Below, in pieces: positions 22,420-32,320 of a DNA stretch of 64,000 nucleotides (position 1 is the first letter of the stretch; every line of letters starts with the position of its first letter). The translations under genes and the position numbers were made by a program. Under the pieces are notes generated by a model. The model ran no database searches and was not told where the DNA came from. It was given only the letters and a program-made list of their open reading frames with translations. Origin of the DNA: WHSW01 sp963777775 (GTDB taxonomy: Bacteria; Actinomycetota; Thermoleophilia; Solirubrobacterales; 70-9); NCBI GenBank assembly GCA_963777775.1, contig CAVZRL010000009.1:62001-126000 (forward strand), read 5' to 3'.

Positions 22420-23929
22420 CTAGTCGAGCTTCGGGAACAGGGGCTCGATTCGTTCGATCGCCTGCCCCCCTTCGCGGGCGCCGAAGGCGTCGAGCTCGCG
22501 CCCGCCCTCGGCGAGCGCGTCCAGCAGCCGATCGGAGGTCTTCGGCATGTACGGGAGCAGCAGCAGTGCCAGCACGCGGATCCCCTCGGCAAGGTTGTAG
22601 AGCACGACATCCAGCCGATCGGCCGAGGACTTGCTCTTCCTTGGCCAGGTCCCACGGCCGTGACTCCTCGACGTAGCGGTTCAGCCGCCGCACCCGCGCC
22701 CAGATCACCTCCAGCGCTTGCGTCAGCTCGGCCCGGTCGAGCAGCTCGCGAACCTCGGCGTCGACGCCCGCCAGGCCGTCGTCGCCGCCGGCGAGCTGCG
22801 GGTCGAGCTCCGCCTCGGGCACGACGCGTTCGCGGTAGCGCTCGAGCATCGCCAGCGTGCGGCTGGCGAGGTTCCCCCAGTCGTTGGCGAGCTCGGACTC
22901 GTAGCGGGCCTCGAACCCGGCCGCCGAGACGCTGCCGTCCTGGCCGAAGGAGACCTCGCGAAAGCAGTAGAAGCGCAGCGCGTCGGAGCCGAACCGGTCG
23001 ATCACCTGGTTCGGGTCGAGCACGTTGCCGAGCGACTTCGACATCTTCTTCTCGCCCAGGAGCAGGAACCCGTGGATCACCATCCCGCGCGGCGGCTCGA
23101 TCCCCGCAGCGATCAACAGCGCCGGCCAGATCACGGCGTGGAACTTGAGGATGTCCTTGCCGAGCACGTGACGGTTCGCGGGCCAGAAGCGGCCGGTCAG
23201 GTCCTCGCCTTCGCGCGCGAAGGAGAGGGCCGTGTAGTAGTTGAGCAAGGCGTCGAACCAGACGTACATCCGCTGGCTCGGGTCCCAGGGCAGCGGCATG
23301 CCCCACTTCAGCTTCGGCCGCGACAGCGAGACGTCCTCGAGCCCCTGCTCGATGAAGGAGAGCGCCTCGTTGCGCCGGTGCTCGGGGACGACGAAGTCGG
23401 GTCGCTCGGCGTAGAGGCGCCGCAGGTCGTCCTCGAACGCCGAAAGGCGAAAGAACCAGTTCTCCTCGCGCTCGCGCTCGAGCGGGATCTCGTGGATCGG
23501 GCAGGTGTTCTCGGGCCCGAGCTCGCGCTCGCTGTAGAAGGCCGCGCAGCGCGGGCAGAACCAGCCCTCGTAGACCCCTTCGTAGACGTGGCCGTTGTCG
23601 TGTACGCGCTGCATCACCTCTGCGACCCGCTCGGCGTGCCGGGGATCGGAGGTGCGGATGAAGAAGTCGTTCGAGGCGCCGACCCGCTCCCCCATCTGCT
23701 CGAACCGGGGCGCGTTTCGGTCCGCGAGCTCCTTCGGCGCGATCCCCTCGCGCTCGGCCGCCAGCTCGACGGGCTCGCCATGCTCATCGGTCCCGGTGAG
23801 GAAGAACACGTCCTCGCCGCGCTGGCGCATGTGGCGGGCGAGGACGTCGGCGGCGATCGTCGAGTACGCGTGGCCGAGATGCGGCTCCGCGTTGACGTAG
23901 TAGATCGGGGTGGTGACGTAGTAGCTCAC
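22420..23929 (-). CDS. metG: Methionyl-tRNA synthetase, apparently frameshifted near its C-terminus
   Basis: Class I aminoacyl-tRNA synthetase. It has YYVNAEPHLGHAYS (HIGH-like HLGH), a zinc-knuckle segment (CPRCAAFYSERELGPENTC), LLLGEKKMSKSLGN (KMSKS) and RPWDLAKEEQ. After this, near 22630, the frame is lost. The following SSADRLDVVLYNLAEGIRVL and the C-terminus (LFPKLD, stop at 22420) are in another frame, offset by one extra base. The gene is essential, so a base-calling error is the simplest explanation. It heads the metG-tatD-rsmA-ispE group. Confidence 0.9.
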
Positions 23930-23967
23930 CGGCGGACGAGCATAGGCGGGCGGCCCCCGCCGTGGGA

Positions 23968-24231
23968 TCAGAGAAGGGAGTCCTGGCCCTTGGGCGGCTT
24001 GCGGCGGGGGATGCCGGCGGCCTCGGAGAGGGCGGCCTCGATCTCGGCGCGGATCGCGCGCTCCGAGCGCGAGGCGACGAGCGGCTCGGAGAGCCCGTCG
24101 ACATGGACGTACGTGCGCCGGCCGTCGCCGCGCTCGGAGGACTCGAGCGGCACGAGCGCGAAGATGCGGTCGGCTCGGACGAGCTTTCCGTAGCCGAGCG
24201 AGACGAGACGCGGCTCGCGCTTGGTCGCCAT
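23968..24231 (-). CDS. RemA-like (DUF370) protein
   Basis: This 87-residue protein starts MATKREPRLVSLGYGKLVRADR. The LGYGKLVRADRIFALVPLESS segment matches the RemA/DUF370 pattern (small proteins that bind DNA and control matrix genes in Bacillus), and a central RRTYVHVDGL follows. The match is partial, and actinobacterial relatives are uncharacterised. A TACGCT -10 box lies 8 nt before the ATG, consistent with a leaderless mRNA. It lies upstream of metG on the same strand. Confidence 0.7.
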   Translation of the reverse strand: MATKREPRLVSLGYGKLVRADRIFALVPLESSERGDGRRTYVHVDGLSEPLVASRSERAIRAEIEAALSEAAGIPRRKPPKGQDSLL

Positions 24232-24262
24232 CGGCGTCAAGCGTACCGCCGCCGGCCGGGCG

Positions 24263-24613
24263 CTATTCCTCGGGCCGCGGATCGAGCTTGTTGAGCTTCT
24301 TCTCCGCCTTCTCGCCGCACTCGGGCGCGAACACCGGCACGCCGCTGACCCCGGCGTTGCCCTCGCGGCTGGAGATCACCAGGCCGAGCTCGTCCTTGTC
24401 CTCGGCCGCCTCCACCTCGCTCGCGTTGTTGAGCAGCTTCTCGGAGACCTCGCAGAACAGGTCGCCGTCGATCGTGTAGCCGCTCTCGGTCTGCTCGAGG
24501 TTGAGCTGGTCGATGATCTTCGCGTCGCTGTAGCGGACGTCGTCCTCGCCGCAGCCCGGCAGCGCCCCGAGCAGGGCGCCGGTGGCGACGATCGATGCTG
24601 CCCAGCGGCCCAC
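24263..24613 (-). CDS. Small putative lipoprotein, unknown function
   Basis: Reading from the GTG at 24613 gives 116 residues with a signal peptide and lipobox LLGALPGC (Cys at about residue 20). The mature part is acidic (DDVRYSDAKIIDQLNLEQTE) with two further Cys (LFCEV and APECGEK), possibly a disulfide. No family was recognised. A TATAGG -10-like box lies 12 nt upstream. A strong terminator (24655-24680) separates it from the upstream secreted-protein gene. Confidence 0.65.
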   Translation of the reverse strand: MGRWAASIVATGALLGALPGCGEDDVRYSDAKIIDQLNLEQTESGYTIDGDLFCEVSEKLLNNASEVEAAEDKDELGLVISSREGNAGVSGVPVFAPECGEKAEKKLNKLDPRPEE

Positions 24614-24654
24614 GGGTGCGCGGAACCTATACGAGGATGCGGCCTGAACGAGAA

Positions 24655-24680
24655 ACGGGGCGGCCCGTGGGCCGCCCCGT
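24655..24680 (-). terminator. Strong intrinsic terminator
   Basis: Arms at 24655-24666 and 24669-24680 form a perfect 12-bp GC-rich stem with a 2-nt loop. On the minus strand it is followed by a T-rich TTTCTCGTT. It ends the secreted-protein gene read from 25449. Confidence 0.85.
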
Positions 24681-24716
24681 GTTCGGGCAAAGCGAACGGC
24701 TTGACCGCCACTCCGC

Positions 24717-25449
24717 CTAGCTTCTTCTGCTTGCACTTCGATGAGTCCGTCGCGCGCTCCTGGCTCCCGTCGTCGTAGGTGACGGTGCGCCGGATGTTGA
24801 CCTGCTTGCTGGCACAGCGGAACAGCGAGATCCCGCTCGAGCGGAAGATCGTCGCGTTGAACTTGGTGATCATGAACGCGTCGCCTCCGGCATCCGGAGC
24901 GTCCGCGACCAGCAGCGCCGGCCCGTACTTACGCGACTTCGACTTGATGATCTCGCCGAACACGGTCGGCGCGGCGGGACCCAGTGTCGGGCTCGAGGTG
25001 TGGAGCCGGACCTGGTTGCGCTCCGGCCCGTTGAAGACCGAGACCGTGATGTCGCTGATCCGGGCGCTGTCGTTGAGCGCGACCTCGGCCTCGCCGCTGC
25101 CGATGTACGACTTCGGCGGGCACAGGTCCCGGGCCTGATCGACTGTCAGGCCGGGGGTCTCGATGTTCGCCGTACAGAACGGCGCCGCGGTCGACTTCCA
25201 CTTGCCGTCGGCGTCGTACTCGATCAGCTCCGCCTCGGGGTTGGCCTGGGTCCCGTCGACGGAGTCGGTCTCGGTGCGAACGCCGCTGAACAGGGCGATC
25301 GGAGTCCGCTTCTTCGGGTCGAGCTTCTTCGGCTTGATCGACCCGTCGACGTAGGCGGTGTTCTCCGAGACGCCGTCCGCATACGCCAGAGTCGCGACCC
25401 CGAGCGCGACCGTCAACCCGACCGCGACCGTGAGCTTGAGTCTCCGCAC
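24717..25449 (-). CDS. Secreted protein, paralogue of 25533-26273, stop codon shifted by one base
   Basis: This protein of about 243 residues starts MRRLKLTVAVGLTVALGVA with a signal peptide (cleavage near AYADG). It is clearly related to the gene at 25533: both share GVRTET, VDGTQ-NPEAE, ETPGLT, RLHTSSPTL, APTVFGE and DAPDAGGDAFMITKFNA. The predicted end (KCKQKK) is followed by a TAG one base out of frame, so the reading frame would run through the terminator into the lipoprotein gene. A single inserted base is the simplest explanation. Function unknown. Confidence 0.75.
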
Positions 25450-25469
25450 TCTCTCCTCCTCCGAAATCG

Positions 25470-25497
25470 AGGAGGGCGGCCCGCGGGCCGCCCTCCT
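25470..25497 (-). terminator. Strong intrinsic terminator
   Basis: AGGAGGGCGGCCC (25470-25482) and GGGCCGCCCTCCT (25485-25497) form a 13-bp perfect stem after the stop of the gene at 25533. It is closely similar to the terminator at 24655. Confidence 0.85.
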
Positions 25498-25532
25498 GAA
25501 CTCACTTCAACTGCTGCGCTACGACGGGCTTC

Positions 25533-26273
25533 CTACTTCTTGCCCTTGCGCTTGCACTTCTGGGTCAGCTCGGCGGTCTCCGTCGAGCCGTCGTCGTAGG
25601 TCACCTCGCGCAGGAAGAGGAACTTCTTCGCCTTGCAGCGAGCCGTCGCGACCTTGCTGCTCTTATCGATGTTCGCGTTGAACTTGGTGATCATGAACGC
25701 GTCACCACCGGCGTCCGGGGCGTCGGGGACGACCAGCATCGGCCCGTACTTGCCGCCCTGGTCGGACTTGACGACCTCGCCGAACACGGTCGGCGCGGCG
25801 GCCAGCAGCGTCGGGCTCGAGGTGTGCAGCCGGACCTCGTTCTTGCCCGGGCCGTTGAAGACCTGGACGACGATGTCGCTGACCCGGGTCCCGCCGAGAT
25901 TGACCTCGGCGTCGCCGGTTCCGAGCAGTGACTTGCCGGGGCACATGTCACGCGCCTGCTCGGCGGTCAGACCCGGGGTCTCGATCGCGGCGGTGCAGAC
26001 CGGCGCCTTGCTGCCGTTCCACTTCACGTTCTTGCCCATCGAGATCCGCTCCGCCTCGGGGTTCTGCTGCGTCCCGTCGACGACCGCTGTCTCGGTGCGA
26101 ACGCCGAGCAACAGGTTGATCGGCTTGTACTTCTTCTTGTCGAGCTTGGTCGGCTTGACCGAGCCGTCGACGAACGCCTCATTGTCCGAGGCACCATCCG
26201 CCCAGGCCACCGTTGCGACGCCGAGCGCGAGCACCAGCCCGAGCGCGACCGCCATGCGTGACTTGCGAATCAC
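25533..26273 (-). CDS. Secreted protein of unknown function, paralogue of 24717-25449
   Basis: This 246-residue protein starts MIRKSRMAVALGLVLALGVA with a signal peptide (cleavage near AWADG). The mature region has about 50% identity to its neighbour (GVRTETAVVDGTQQNPEAE, FNGPGKNEVRLHTSSPTL, APTVFGEVVKSDQGGKYGP) and a basic C-terminus (KCKRKGKK). Three conserved Cys suggest a disulfide-stabilised domain. The start is GTG with an AGGAGG Shine-Dalgarno. It follows the mce operon, so a cell-envelope role linked to mce is possible but not shown. Confidence 0.78.
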   Translation of the reverse strand: MIRKSRMAVALGLVLALGVATVAWADGASDNEAFVDGSVKPTKLDKKKYKPINLLLGVRTETAVVDGTQQNPEAERISMGKNVKWNGSKAPVCTAAIETPGLTAEQARDMCPGKSLLGTGDAEVNLGGTRVSDIVVQVFNGPGKNEVRLHTSSPTLLAAAPTVFGEVVKSDQGGKYGPMLVVPDAPDAGGDAFMITKFNANIDKSSKVATARCKAKKFLFLREVTYDDGSTETAELTQKCKRKGKK

Positions 26274-26408
26274 ATCTTCCTCCTATCGAAACACGCGGCC
26301 GCACGGCACGCGCTGACTTGCCTTCTCTCTCCGAGCTTCCTCCGAGGCCACCGTGGTGTCCGCGGACGTCACATTCAACCCTATCCGGCGCTCGAAGTTT
26401 CGCCTCGA

Positions 26409-27950
26409 TCACGGAAATGGGTACACGTGCAGGTAGTCGCTGGTCTCGCTCGGGGCGCCGATCGAGTCGTACGGGGCTTGCTCGTTGCAGGCCGGCGGGG
26501 TGATCGTGGCCGAGGACGGCTGGTCGCTGAACGCGTAGAGCTGGAGCCTGTCATAGAAGTCGCCGGCCGCCTCGAGGTCACCGCCGAAGCGGCCGTTGAA
26601 CGCCGGGTCGGCGATCGTCGCCGCCCGGTCGGGGAGCGTCGCGACCGTCCCGGCAGGGCACTGGCGGACCTCGAAGGAGGCGAGCCCGGTGCGCACGTCG
26701 AGCGCCGTCTCGGGCTTCAGGTACGGGTTGGTGCGGTTGATCTGCAGCCGCTCCGGGAAGGTCGTCACCGCCTCCGGCGTCTGCATGACCAGCGTCCGCA
26801 GGTAGTTCTCCGGGCCGATCGAGCTGTTGAGGAGCCCGTTGGTGGAGGCGGCGACGTTTGCGAACAGGGCGGTGACCTCGTGGCGGTAGATCCGGATCAC
26901 CTCGAGCACCGGGTTGAGCTCGGCGAGGAAGGGGTCGAAGCGCTCGAGCAGCGGCGGCAGGTCGTCGTCGAGCAGGCGCCGAAGCGCCCGCGAGCCCTTC
27001 GGCGCGGCGTCGATCGTCCCGCGCAGCCCGGCGAAGAACGGATCGAGCTGCTCCGAGAAGCGGCCGAGCGCGGCGACCGTCGGAGCGAGCTCGCGCGCGG
27101 TCGGCTGCAGCGCCTGGACGACCGGGTCCGAGTCGGCGGCGAAGGTCTCGAGCCGAGCAAGGGTGGCGCGCGATTCGCGCAGGAAGGTGGGGAAGATCTC
27201 GAACGCCGTCGCCAGGTCCTCGTTGCGGCGCGCGGTCGTCTCGAAGACGGCGTTCGCGTTCGTGATCAGTCCCCGGAGCTGGCCGGGACGCTCGGAGAGC
27301 GCGCCGAAGACCTCGCCCCCGCTGCGGACAAGACCCGAGACCGCCTCGGACTGCGAGTCGAGCAGCCGCAGGGCGCGGTCGGCCTGGCGGGCGAACGGAT
27401 CGAGGCTGGCGATCGTCAGCGAGAGGTCGACTCCACGGCCGCGCAGCGCCGCCGCCTGGCCCTGCATCCAGGCTTGGAACGCGGCCCGGGTCTCGGGATC
27501 GAATGCGCGGAAGATCTCGTCGAGCTGGACGGCGTCGGAGACCTGCGCCGCCGGCAGCGCGCCGTCCTCGGGCAATGACTCGCTTTCCTCCGTGCCCTGG
27601 CTGAGCTCGACGTAGGTCTCTCCGAGCAGCGTCTTCTGGCGCAAGATCGCGCGGGTGTCGGTGGGAATCGGGGCATAGCGTGCGTCGAGCTCGAGGGTCG
27701 CCTCGGCGTAGCCGTCGTCGTTGAGGTCGATCCGCTTCACCTTGCCGACCGAGACGCCGGAGATCCGCACGTCGGACTCGACCGCGAGCTGGGTCGCCTC
27801 CTGGAACGGGACCGTGAACCGGTAGCTCTCGGGCTTGAGCGGAATCGCGCCGCCGAAGGCAAGCCAGAGGAAGAGCGCGAGGCCGAAGCACGAGATCGCG
27901 AACCCGACCGCGATCAGGATCCGTCCGATCGTGGGAGCCCTGGTCTCCAT
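26409..27950 (-). CDS. Mce-family protein (sixth in the operon)
   Basis: This 513-residue protein has one N-terminal membrane anchor (ILIAVGFAISCFGLALFLWL) and an MlaD/Mce domain of about 100 residues (YRFTVPFQEATQLAVESDVR with SGVSVGKVKRI). The rest is a long helical, glutamate- and alanine-rich region. Mce proteins bind lipids in the periplasm-like space and deliver them to a YrbE/MlaE permease. It is last in a six-gene operon, 40 bp after the previous gene. There is no lipobox, unlike mycobacterial MceE. Confidence 0.88.
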   Translation of the reverse strand: METRAPTIGRILIAVGFAISCFGLALFLWLAFGGAIPLKPESYRFTVPFQEATQLAVESDVRISGVSVGKVKRIDLNDDGYAEATLELDARYAPIPTDTRAILRQKTLLGETYVELSQGTEESESLPEDGALPAAQVSDAVQLDEIFRAFDPETRAAFQAWMQGQAAALRGRGVDLSLTIASLDPFARQADRALRLLDSQSEAVSGLVRSGGEVFGALSERPGQLRGLITNANAVFETTARRNEDLATAFEIFPTFLRESRATLARLETFAADSDPVVQALQPTARELAPTVAALGRFSEQLDPFFAGLRGTIDAAPKGSRALRRLLDDDLPPLLERFDPFLAELNPVLEVIRIYRHEVTALFANVAASTNGLLNSSIGPENYLRTLVMQTPEAVTTFPERLQINRTNPYLKPETALDVRTGLASFEVRQCPAGTVATLPDRAATIADPAFNGRFGGDLEAAGDFYDRLQLYAFSDQPSSATITPPACNEQAPYDSIGAPSETSDYLHVYPFP

Positions 27951-27990
27951 CAGCGGACCTCGGCGCGAGTCGGGTGGAACGCTGGGAAGG

Positions 27991-29340
27991 TCATCGGTCG
28001 ATCGGCGGTTGGGGGATCGGGGGCGGGTCGATCTCGCAGATCGGAGTCGACGGGGGCACGTTGGTGAGCTCCTGAACGGTGCGCAGGTAGGGCCGGGACT
28101 CGGTCAGGCTGTCGGCGAGGTAGGCGGTGTTGCAGGACTGAAGCACGCTGCCGCGGAGCAGCGGGCCGTTGGCGTCCTCGAACTGGAGCACGCCGTTCGT
28201 GTTGTGGTTGAGCCAGGCGAGCCAGAACAGGTAGCCCTCATCGGCGCCGGCCGGGTTGTAGGCGAAGGCGTTGAAGAGCCGGTTCAGGTCGCTGAACGCG
28301 CCGGCCAGCCCCTTGGTCGTCTTGCCGAGCGGCGCCGAGGCCTGCTTGAGGTGCTTGACCGGCTTGCGGACCTCGCGGGTGAAGGGGCGGATCTGGTCGG
28401 AGATCGGGTCCAGGGTGCGGTCGAAGAAGGCTCGCAGCGAGCGCTGCGCGGGCGCGAACGCCTGCGCCGCCGGAATCAGCGCCTCGGACGCCGGACCGAG
28501 CTCATTGGCGAGGGTCTCGCCGCTCGCCAGCGCCTCGCGCGTGGCCGTCAGCGCCGAGGGCAGCTCGCGCAGCGTCTCGCGGATCGAGGCCTCCTGGTTG
28601 GCGAACGCGCCCAGGGCGGCGTTTTGCGACGAGACCCACTCCGAGAGCCTCGTGTCGGCCTTGCCCAGCTCCTCGCCGAGCGCCCGGAAGCTGGTGATCA
28701 CGCGGGCGATGTTGCGCCGCCGCTCGCTCAGCGCGTTGCCGATCTGCGCCAGATAGCGGCCCAGCGGCTCGAACCGGCGCAGGCCGGCGGAGAGCGCCTT
28801 GCCGCGGCCGCCGAGCCCTTCGGCGCCGCCCTGGATCAGGAGCTTCAGGTAGGCACGCGTATCGCCGTCGAGCGAGGCGAGGATCTGGTCGGGCTGGACG
28901 TTGGGCTTGGTCTGCGCGAGCGGGATCGTCGCGCCGTCCTCGAGCGGGGCGCCCCTGCGGCCCGGGTCGACCTCGAGCGTCATGTCCTGGAGCCCGGTCC
29001 GGGGGCGCAGCAGCACGGTCGCGTCCGAGCGCAGGATCGGCGCGTACTGCTCCTCGACCAGCATCGTCACCACGGCGACGCCGTCGACCAGCTCAACCTC
29101 GGAGATGTCGCCCGCCTTGACCCCGGCGATGTTTACCGTCTGGCCCTGGCCCGGGGTGACCGCCTGGGCGCTCGAGAGCTCGGCCTTGAGCTCGAACCGC
29201 TCGTCGCCGAGGAACGGGATCCAGGACGGGTACGGCTGCTGCTGCTGGGAGAGGACGTAGCCGGTGACCAGCAGTCCGATCACGAACAGCGCCGCGATGG
29301 CGATGAAGTCGCGCAGGTGTTCGCGGATCGCGCGCTTCAT
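27991..29340 (-). CDS. Mce-family protein (fifth in the operon)
   Basis: This 449-residue protein has an N-terminal anchor (DFIAIAALFVIGLLVTGYVL), an MlaD/Mce domain with VTPGQGQTVNIAGVKAGDIS, and a long helical region containing FGANLGP-like repeats of leucine and alanine. It ends in a proline-rich PPIPQPPID. Its ATG overlaps the previous gene's stop in an ATGA, so translation is coupled. Confidence 0.88.
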   Translation of the reverse strand: MKRAIREHLRDFIAIAALFVIGLLVTGYVLSQQQQPYPSWIPFLGDERFELKAELSSAQAVTPGQGQTVNIAGVKAGDISEVELVDGVAVVTMLVEEQYAPILRSDATVLLRPRTGLQDMTLEVDPGRRGAPLEDGATIPLAQTKPNVQPDQILASLDGDTRAYLKLLIQGGAEGLGGRGKALSAGLRRFEPLGRYLAQIGNALSERRRNIARVITSFRALGEELGKADTRLSEWVSSQNAALGAFANQEASIRETLRELPSALTATREALASGETLANELGPASEALIPAAQAFAPAQRSLRAFFDRTLDPISDQIRPFTREVRKPVKHLKQASAPLGKTTKGLAGAFSDLNRLFNAFAYNPAGADEGYLFWLAWLNHNTNGVLQFEDANGPLLRGSVLQSCNTAYLADSLTESRPYLRTVQELTNVPPSTPICEIDPPPIPQPPIDR

Positions 29341-30869
29341 GGGGCGGCGGTGAGGTCGGACGGGCCGGCGGCGCCCGCCGGCCCGTTGACGTCGGGGACC
29401 GGGTTCTTCTTGCAGGGGAAGTCCATCCGGAACGGCGGCCGCGTGCTTGGGGCGACGGGCTGGACGCCCTCGGGGACCTCGATCAGGTTCGAGAAGTTGA
29501 GCGCGTTGCCGGGCGTGGCGCCGGGCACGGTGCCATCGACGAGAGTCGGGCCGCCGCCGGACTGGAACCGCGCATACGGGCCATTGCCGTCGAAGCCCTG
29601 GACGATCCCGTTCAGGTTGACGACCGTGTAGAGGAACTCGTTGTAGTTCGGCTGCCCGGTGCTGAAGCCGTCCTCGACGACCAGGTCACCGGTCGGCACC
29701 AGGACCCGCGAGGTGCACCTGGCGAGCAGCGTCTGCTGCTTGAAGAAGTTCTTCGACGCGTTCGTCGTCTCCGCCAGGCCCGGCGCCGCGTCACGGAGCA
29801 GGCGGGCGAGGCCGCCGAGCTCGTCGTCGGCGACCAGCCCGCGCGCCTGGTTGAGCCACGGGTCGGCGGCGGCGATCGTCTCGGGAAGCTCCTCGATCGC
29901 CGGCTGGGACTCGATCGCCAGGGCGCGCACGGCGGGCAGCGCCTGGTTGAGCGCCAACAGCGACGGCTCCGCCTGCTCGAGCGTCGGCGCCAGCTCCTCG
30001 ACGGCGGCCGAGAGGTTCTCCGACTCGGCCGCCAGGGCGCCGGCGAAGACGTTGAAGTTGGTGATCAGGTCGGAGAGCTCGGCCTCGCGGTCGGCGAGCT
30101 TGGCGAAGGTCTCCCCGAAGCCGCGGATGAAGCCGGCCAGGTCGCCCCGGTTCTCGCCGAGCAGCGCGGTGTTGACGATCGCCGTTCCGCGTCCCGCGTC
30201 ACCGCCGTAGCGGAAGGCGTCGTTGAGCGACTCGGCCGCGGTCTCGCCGCGCACCGAGGGGTCCTGGTCGACGTCGTCCTCCGCGGTCGGCTCGTAGGTG
30301 AGCGCCGTCCCGTAGCCCTCGAGCAGGCGCTGAAGGCCGCGGCGCTCGGGCGCCTGGAGCGCGGTCAGCACCTCGTCGAGCTGGACCGCGGTCTGGGTTC
30401 GCGTGATCGGGATGTCCCCGCCGGCCTCGAGCTCGGGGGCACTCGGGCTGCCCGGGAACAGGTCGAGGAACCAGTTGCCCTCGAGGAACAGCCGTGGCCG
30501 CAGCTCGACCTCGGCGTCGGTGTGGATCGGGCGCCCCGCGTCGTCGACCGTGAAGGCAACCTTGACCGCGTCGCCCTCGGTCTCGACGCCGGTTACCTTG
30601 CCGACGTTGACCCCGGCGATCCGCACCGGCGAGCTCGGGCGCAGCGCGGCGGCGTTGTCGAAGGTCGCCGTGATCTCATAGCCCTCACCGCCGAACGGCA
30701 GCTTCTTGGCGAACGCGAGGTAGACCCCTGTCGCGAGCAGCAGGCAGAGCACCAGCCCGACCACCCACGGCGCCGGTCCCCGGTACTTGCGGCCCCAGAC
30801 GCGCTCGTCCGGGACCGGCTTGGTCGGGTCGCGGACCGTCGACTGGCGGGTGTCGGAACGGCGGCTCAT
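29337..30869 (-). CDS. Mce-family protein (fourth in the operon)
   Basis: This 510-residue protein has a polar N-terminus (MSRRSDTRQSTVRDPTK), an anchor (VVGLVLCLLLATGVYLAF), and an MlaD/Mce domain (YEITATFDNAAALRPSSPVR with AGVNVGKVTGV). A helical region of about 300 residues follows, then a C-terminal region ending PVPDVNGPAGAAGPS. The frame is open far upstream, but the ATG at 30869 is in an ATGA overlap with the stop of the third mce gene, which decides the start. Confidence 0.87.
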   Translation of the reverse strand: MSRRSDTRQSTVRDPTKPVPDERVWGRKYRGPAPWVVGLVLCLLLATGVYLAFAKKLPFGGEGYEITATFDNAAALRPSSPVRIAGVNVGKVTGVETEGDAVKVAFTVDDAGRPIHTDAEVELRPRLFLEGNWFLDLFPGSPSAPELEAGGDIPITRTQTAVQLDEVLTALQAPERRGLQRLLEGYGTALTYEPTAEDDVDQDPSVRGETAAESLNDAFRYGGDAGRGTAIVNTALLGENRGDLAGFIRGFGETFAKLADREAELSDLITNFNVFAGALAAESENLSAAVEELAPTLEQAEPSLLALNQALPAVRALAIESQPAIEELPETIAAADPWLNQARGLVADDELGGLARLLRDAAPGLAETTNASKNFFKQQTLLARCTSRVLVPTGDLVVEDGFSTGQPNYNEFLYTVVNLNGIVQGFDGNGPYARFQSGGGPTLVDGTVPGATPGNALNFSNLIEVPEGVQPVAPSTRPPFRMDFPCKKNPVPDVNGPAGAAGPSDLTAAP

Positions 30870-32320
30870 TCGCTCTCGCTCCCTGGCTGTCCCGCGGTAG
30901 CCGTGCCCTGGTTGCCGGGCACGTTGCCGATCACCTGCTGGCCGCCGAGGAAGGGCTCGTTGCCCGCCTCGCACTCCTTCGTTTGGCCCGGCGAGGCGGT
31001 GTTCGGATACGGGTTGTAGTGGAGGAAGTTGGCGAAGTCGCCGCCGCCGTTGGCCGGGGCTGAGGCGACGGCGCCGAGGTTGTTGGGCCCGACCGGCGGC
31101 TTGAAGACCGAGAACCGCTGCCACTTGCTGCCCACGCCGCCCTCGGCGGTCGTGCCGGCGAGGTTCGCCGCGAACAGGGTCCCGTAGTTGCACACGGTCT
31201 GCGCCGGAGCGATGAAGCGCAGCGCCGGGCCGGCGATGTCGGTCGTCTGGCGCAGCCGGGCGAGGCCATCGCGGACGACCTCGTTGTCGTTGAAAGCGAG
31301 CAGCGACTCCGAGGTCGGGATCAGCTCGCGGTTCAGCTTCGGCGAGTCGCGCAGCACCGGGGTCCCGGTCTCGAGCGTGTCGGCGATCCCCGGCGCGTAG
31401 CGGATCAGCGCCTCGGCGCCCGGCTCGAGGGCGGTGAACAGCTCGGCGCTGTGGTCGAGGAAGGGCCGGATCCGCGGCAGCGCCCGCTCGGCGACGGCGA
31501 AGGTCGGCGGGGTCTCGGAGATCGTCTCCTGGATGAACGGCCGAGCGACGCGCGCCAGGGCGGTGAAGGTCGTGTCGAGGTTGACGAACAGCTCGGCCTG
31601 GACGTCGGCGACCGGGGCGACCTCGGACGCGGCCGCGGCGCTGGCGGTGATGAACTGCTCGAGCCCGGTGTCGGGGTCGGAGAGGTTGATCATCACCGGC
31701 TCGAGGTAGCGCAGCACCCGCGGCAGCCGGCCGAGCGCGGAGTTGAGCGCCGGGCCCCGGCCGGCGAGCGCGTTCCCGAACTCGACCAGGTTCTCCTGGA
31801 TCGCCTTCGCGGTCGGCTCGTCGAACGTGCTCAGGACCTCGTCGATCTCGACCGGCTCCTCGAGCTGGCTCGGATCGTCGGGATCCGGAGACCCGTATGA
31901 GGAGATCGGGATCGTCGCGCCCGGCGGATATCCCCGCTCGGAGGTGCCCTGGACGATCTCCAGATACTTGAGCCCGAGCGCCGAGCGGGCGCGGACGATC
32001 ATGGTCGAGTCCTCGGGCAGCGGCTCGACGTCGGCGTCGAGCTTCAGGTCGAGCTTCGCGCTCACGGTCCCGTCCTCGGGGTTCTGCTCGGGCTCGATCG
32101 CCTCGATCAGCCCGATCCGTACGCCGCCGATCCGGACCTCGTTGCCCGGCACGAGCGAGTTCGCGTTCGGGACCTCGGCAGAGAGCGCGTAGGTCGGCAC
32201 GAACGGCAGCCCGGTGTTGGCGTTGTAGGCGAGGAAGACCGCGAGCACGACGATCATCACCGTCACCGCGCCGACCAACGTCGGGCTCGCCGCAAGGCCG
32301 GATGCGAAGCCGCGCCTCAT
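30866..32320 (-). CDS. Mce-family protein (third in the operon)
   Basis: This 484-residue protein has an anchor (TLVGAVTVMIVVLAVFLAYN) and an MlaD/Mce domain with ANSLVPGNEVRIGGVRIGLI. A conserved-looking stretch VCNYGTLFAANLAG and an Asn-rich FLHYNPYPNTASPG lie near the C-terminus. It overlaps the second mce gene by ATGA at its start. The C-terminus is low complexity (GSESE). Confidence 0.87.
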   Translation of the reverse strand: MRRGFASGLAASPTLVGAVTVMIVVLAVFLAYNANTGLPFVPTYALSAEVPNANSLVPGNEVRIGGVRIGLIEAIEPEQNPEDGTVSAKLDLKLDADVEPLPEDSTMIVRARSALGLKYLEIVQGTSERGYPPGATIPISSYGSPDPDDPSQLEEPVEIDEVLSTFDEPTAKAIQENLVEFGNALAGRGPALNSALGRLPRVLRYLEPVMINLSDPDTGLEQFITASAAAASEVAPVADVQAELFVNLDTTFTALARVARPFIQETISETPPTFAVAERALPRIRPFLDHSAELFTALEPGAEALIRYAPGIADTLETGTPVLRDSPKLNRELIPTSESLLAFNDNEVVRDGLARLRQTTDIAGPALRFIAPAQTVCNYGTLFAANLAGTTAEGGVGSKWQRFSVFKPPVGPNNLGAVASAPANGGGDFANFLHYNPYPNTASPGQTKECEAGNEPFLGGQQVIGNVPGNQGTATAGQPGSESE

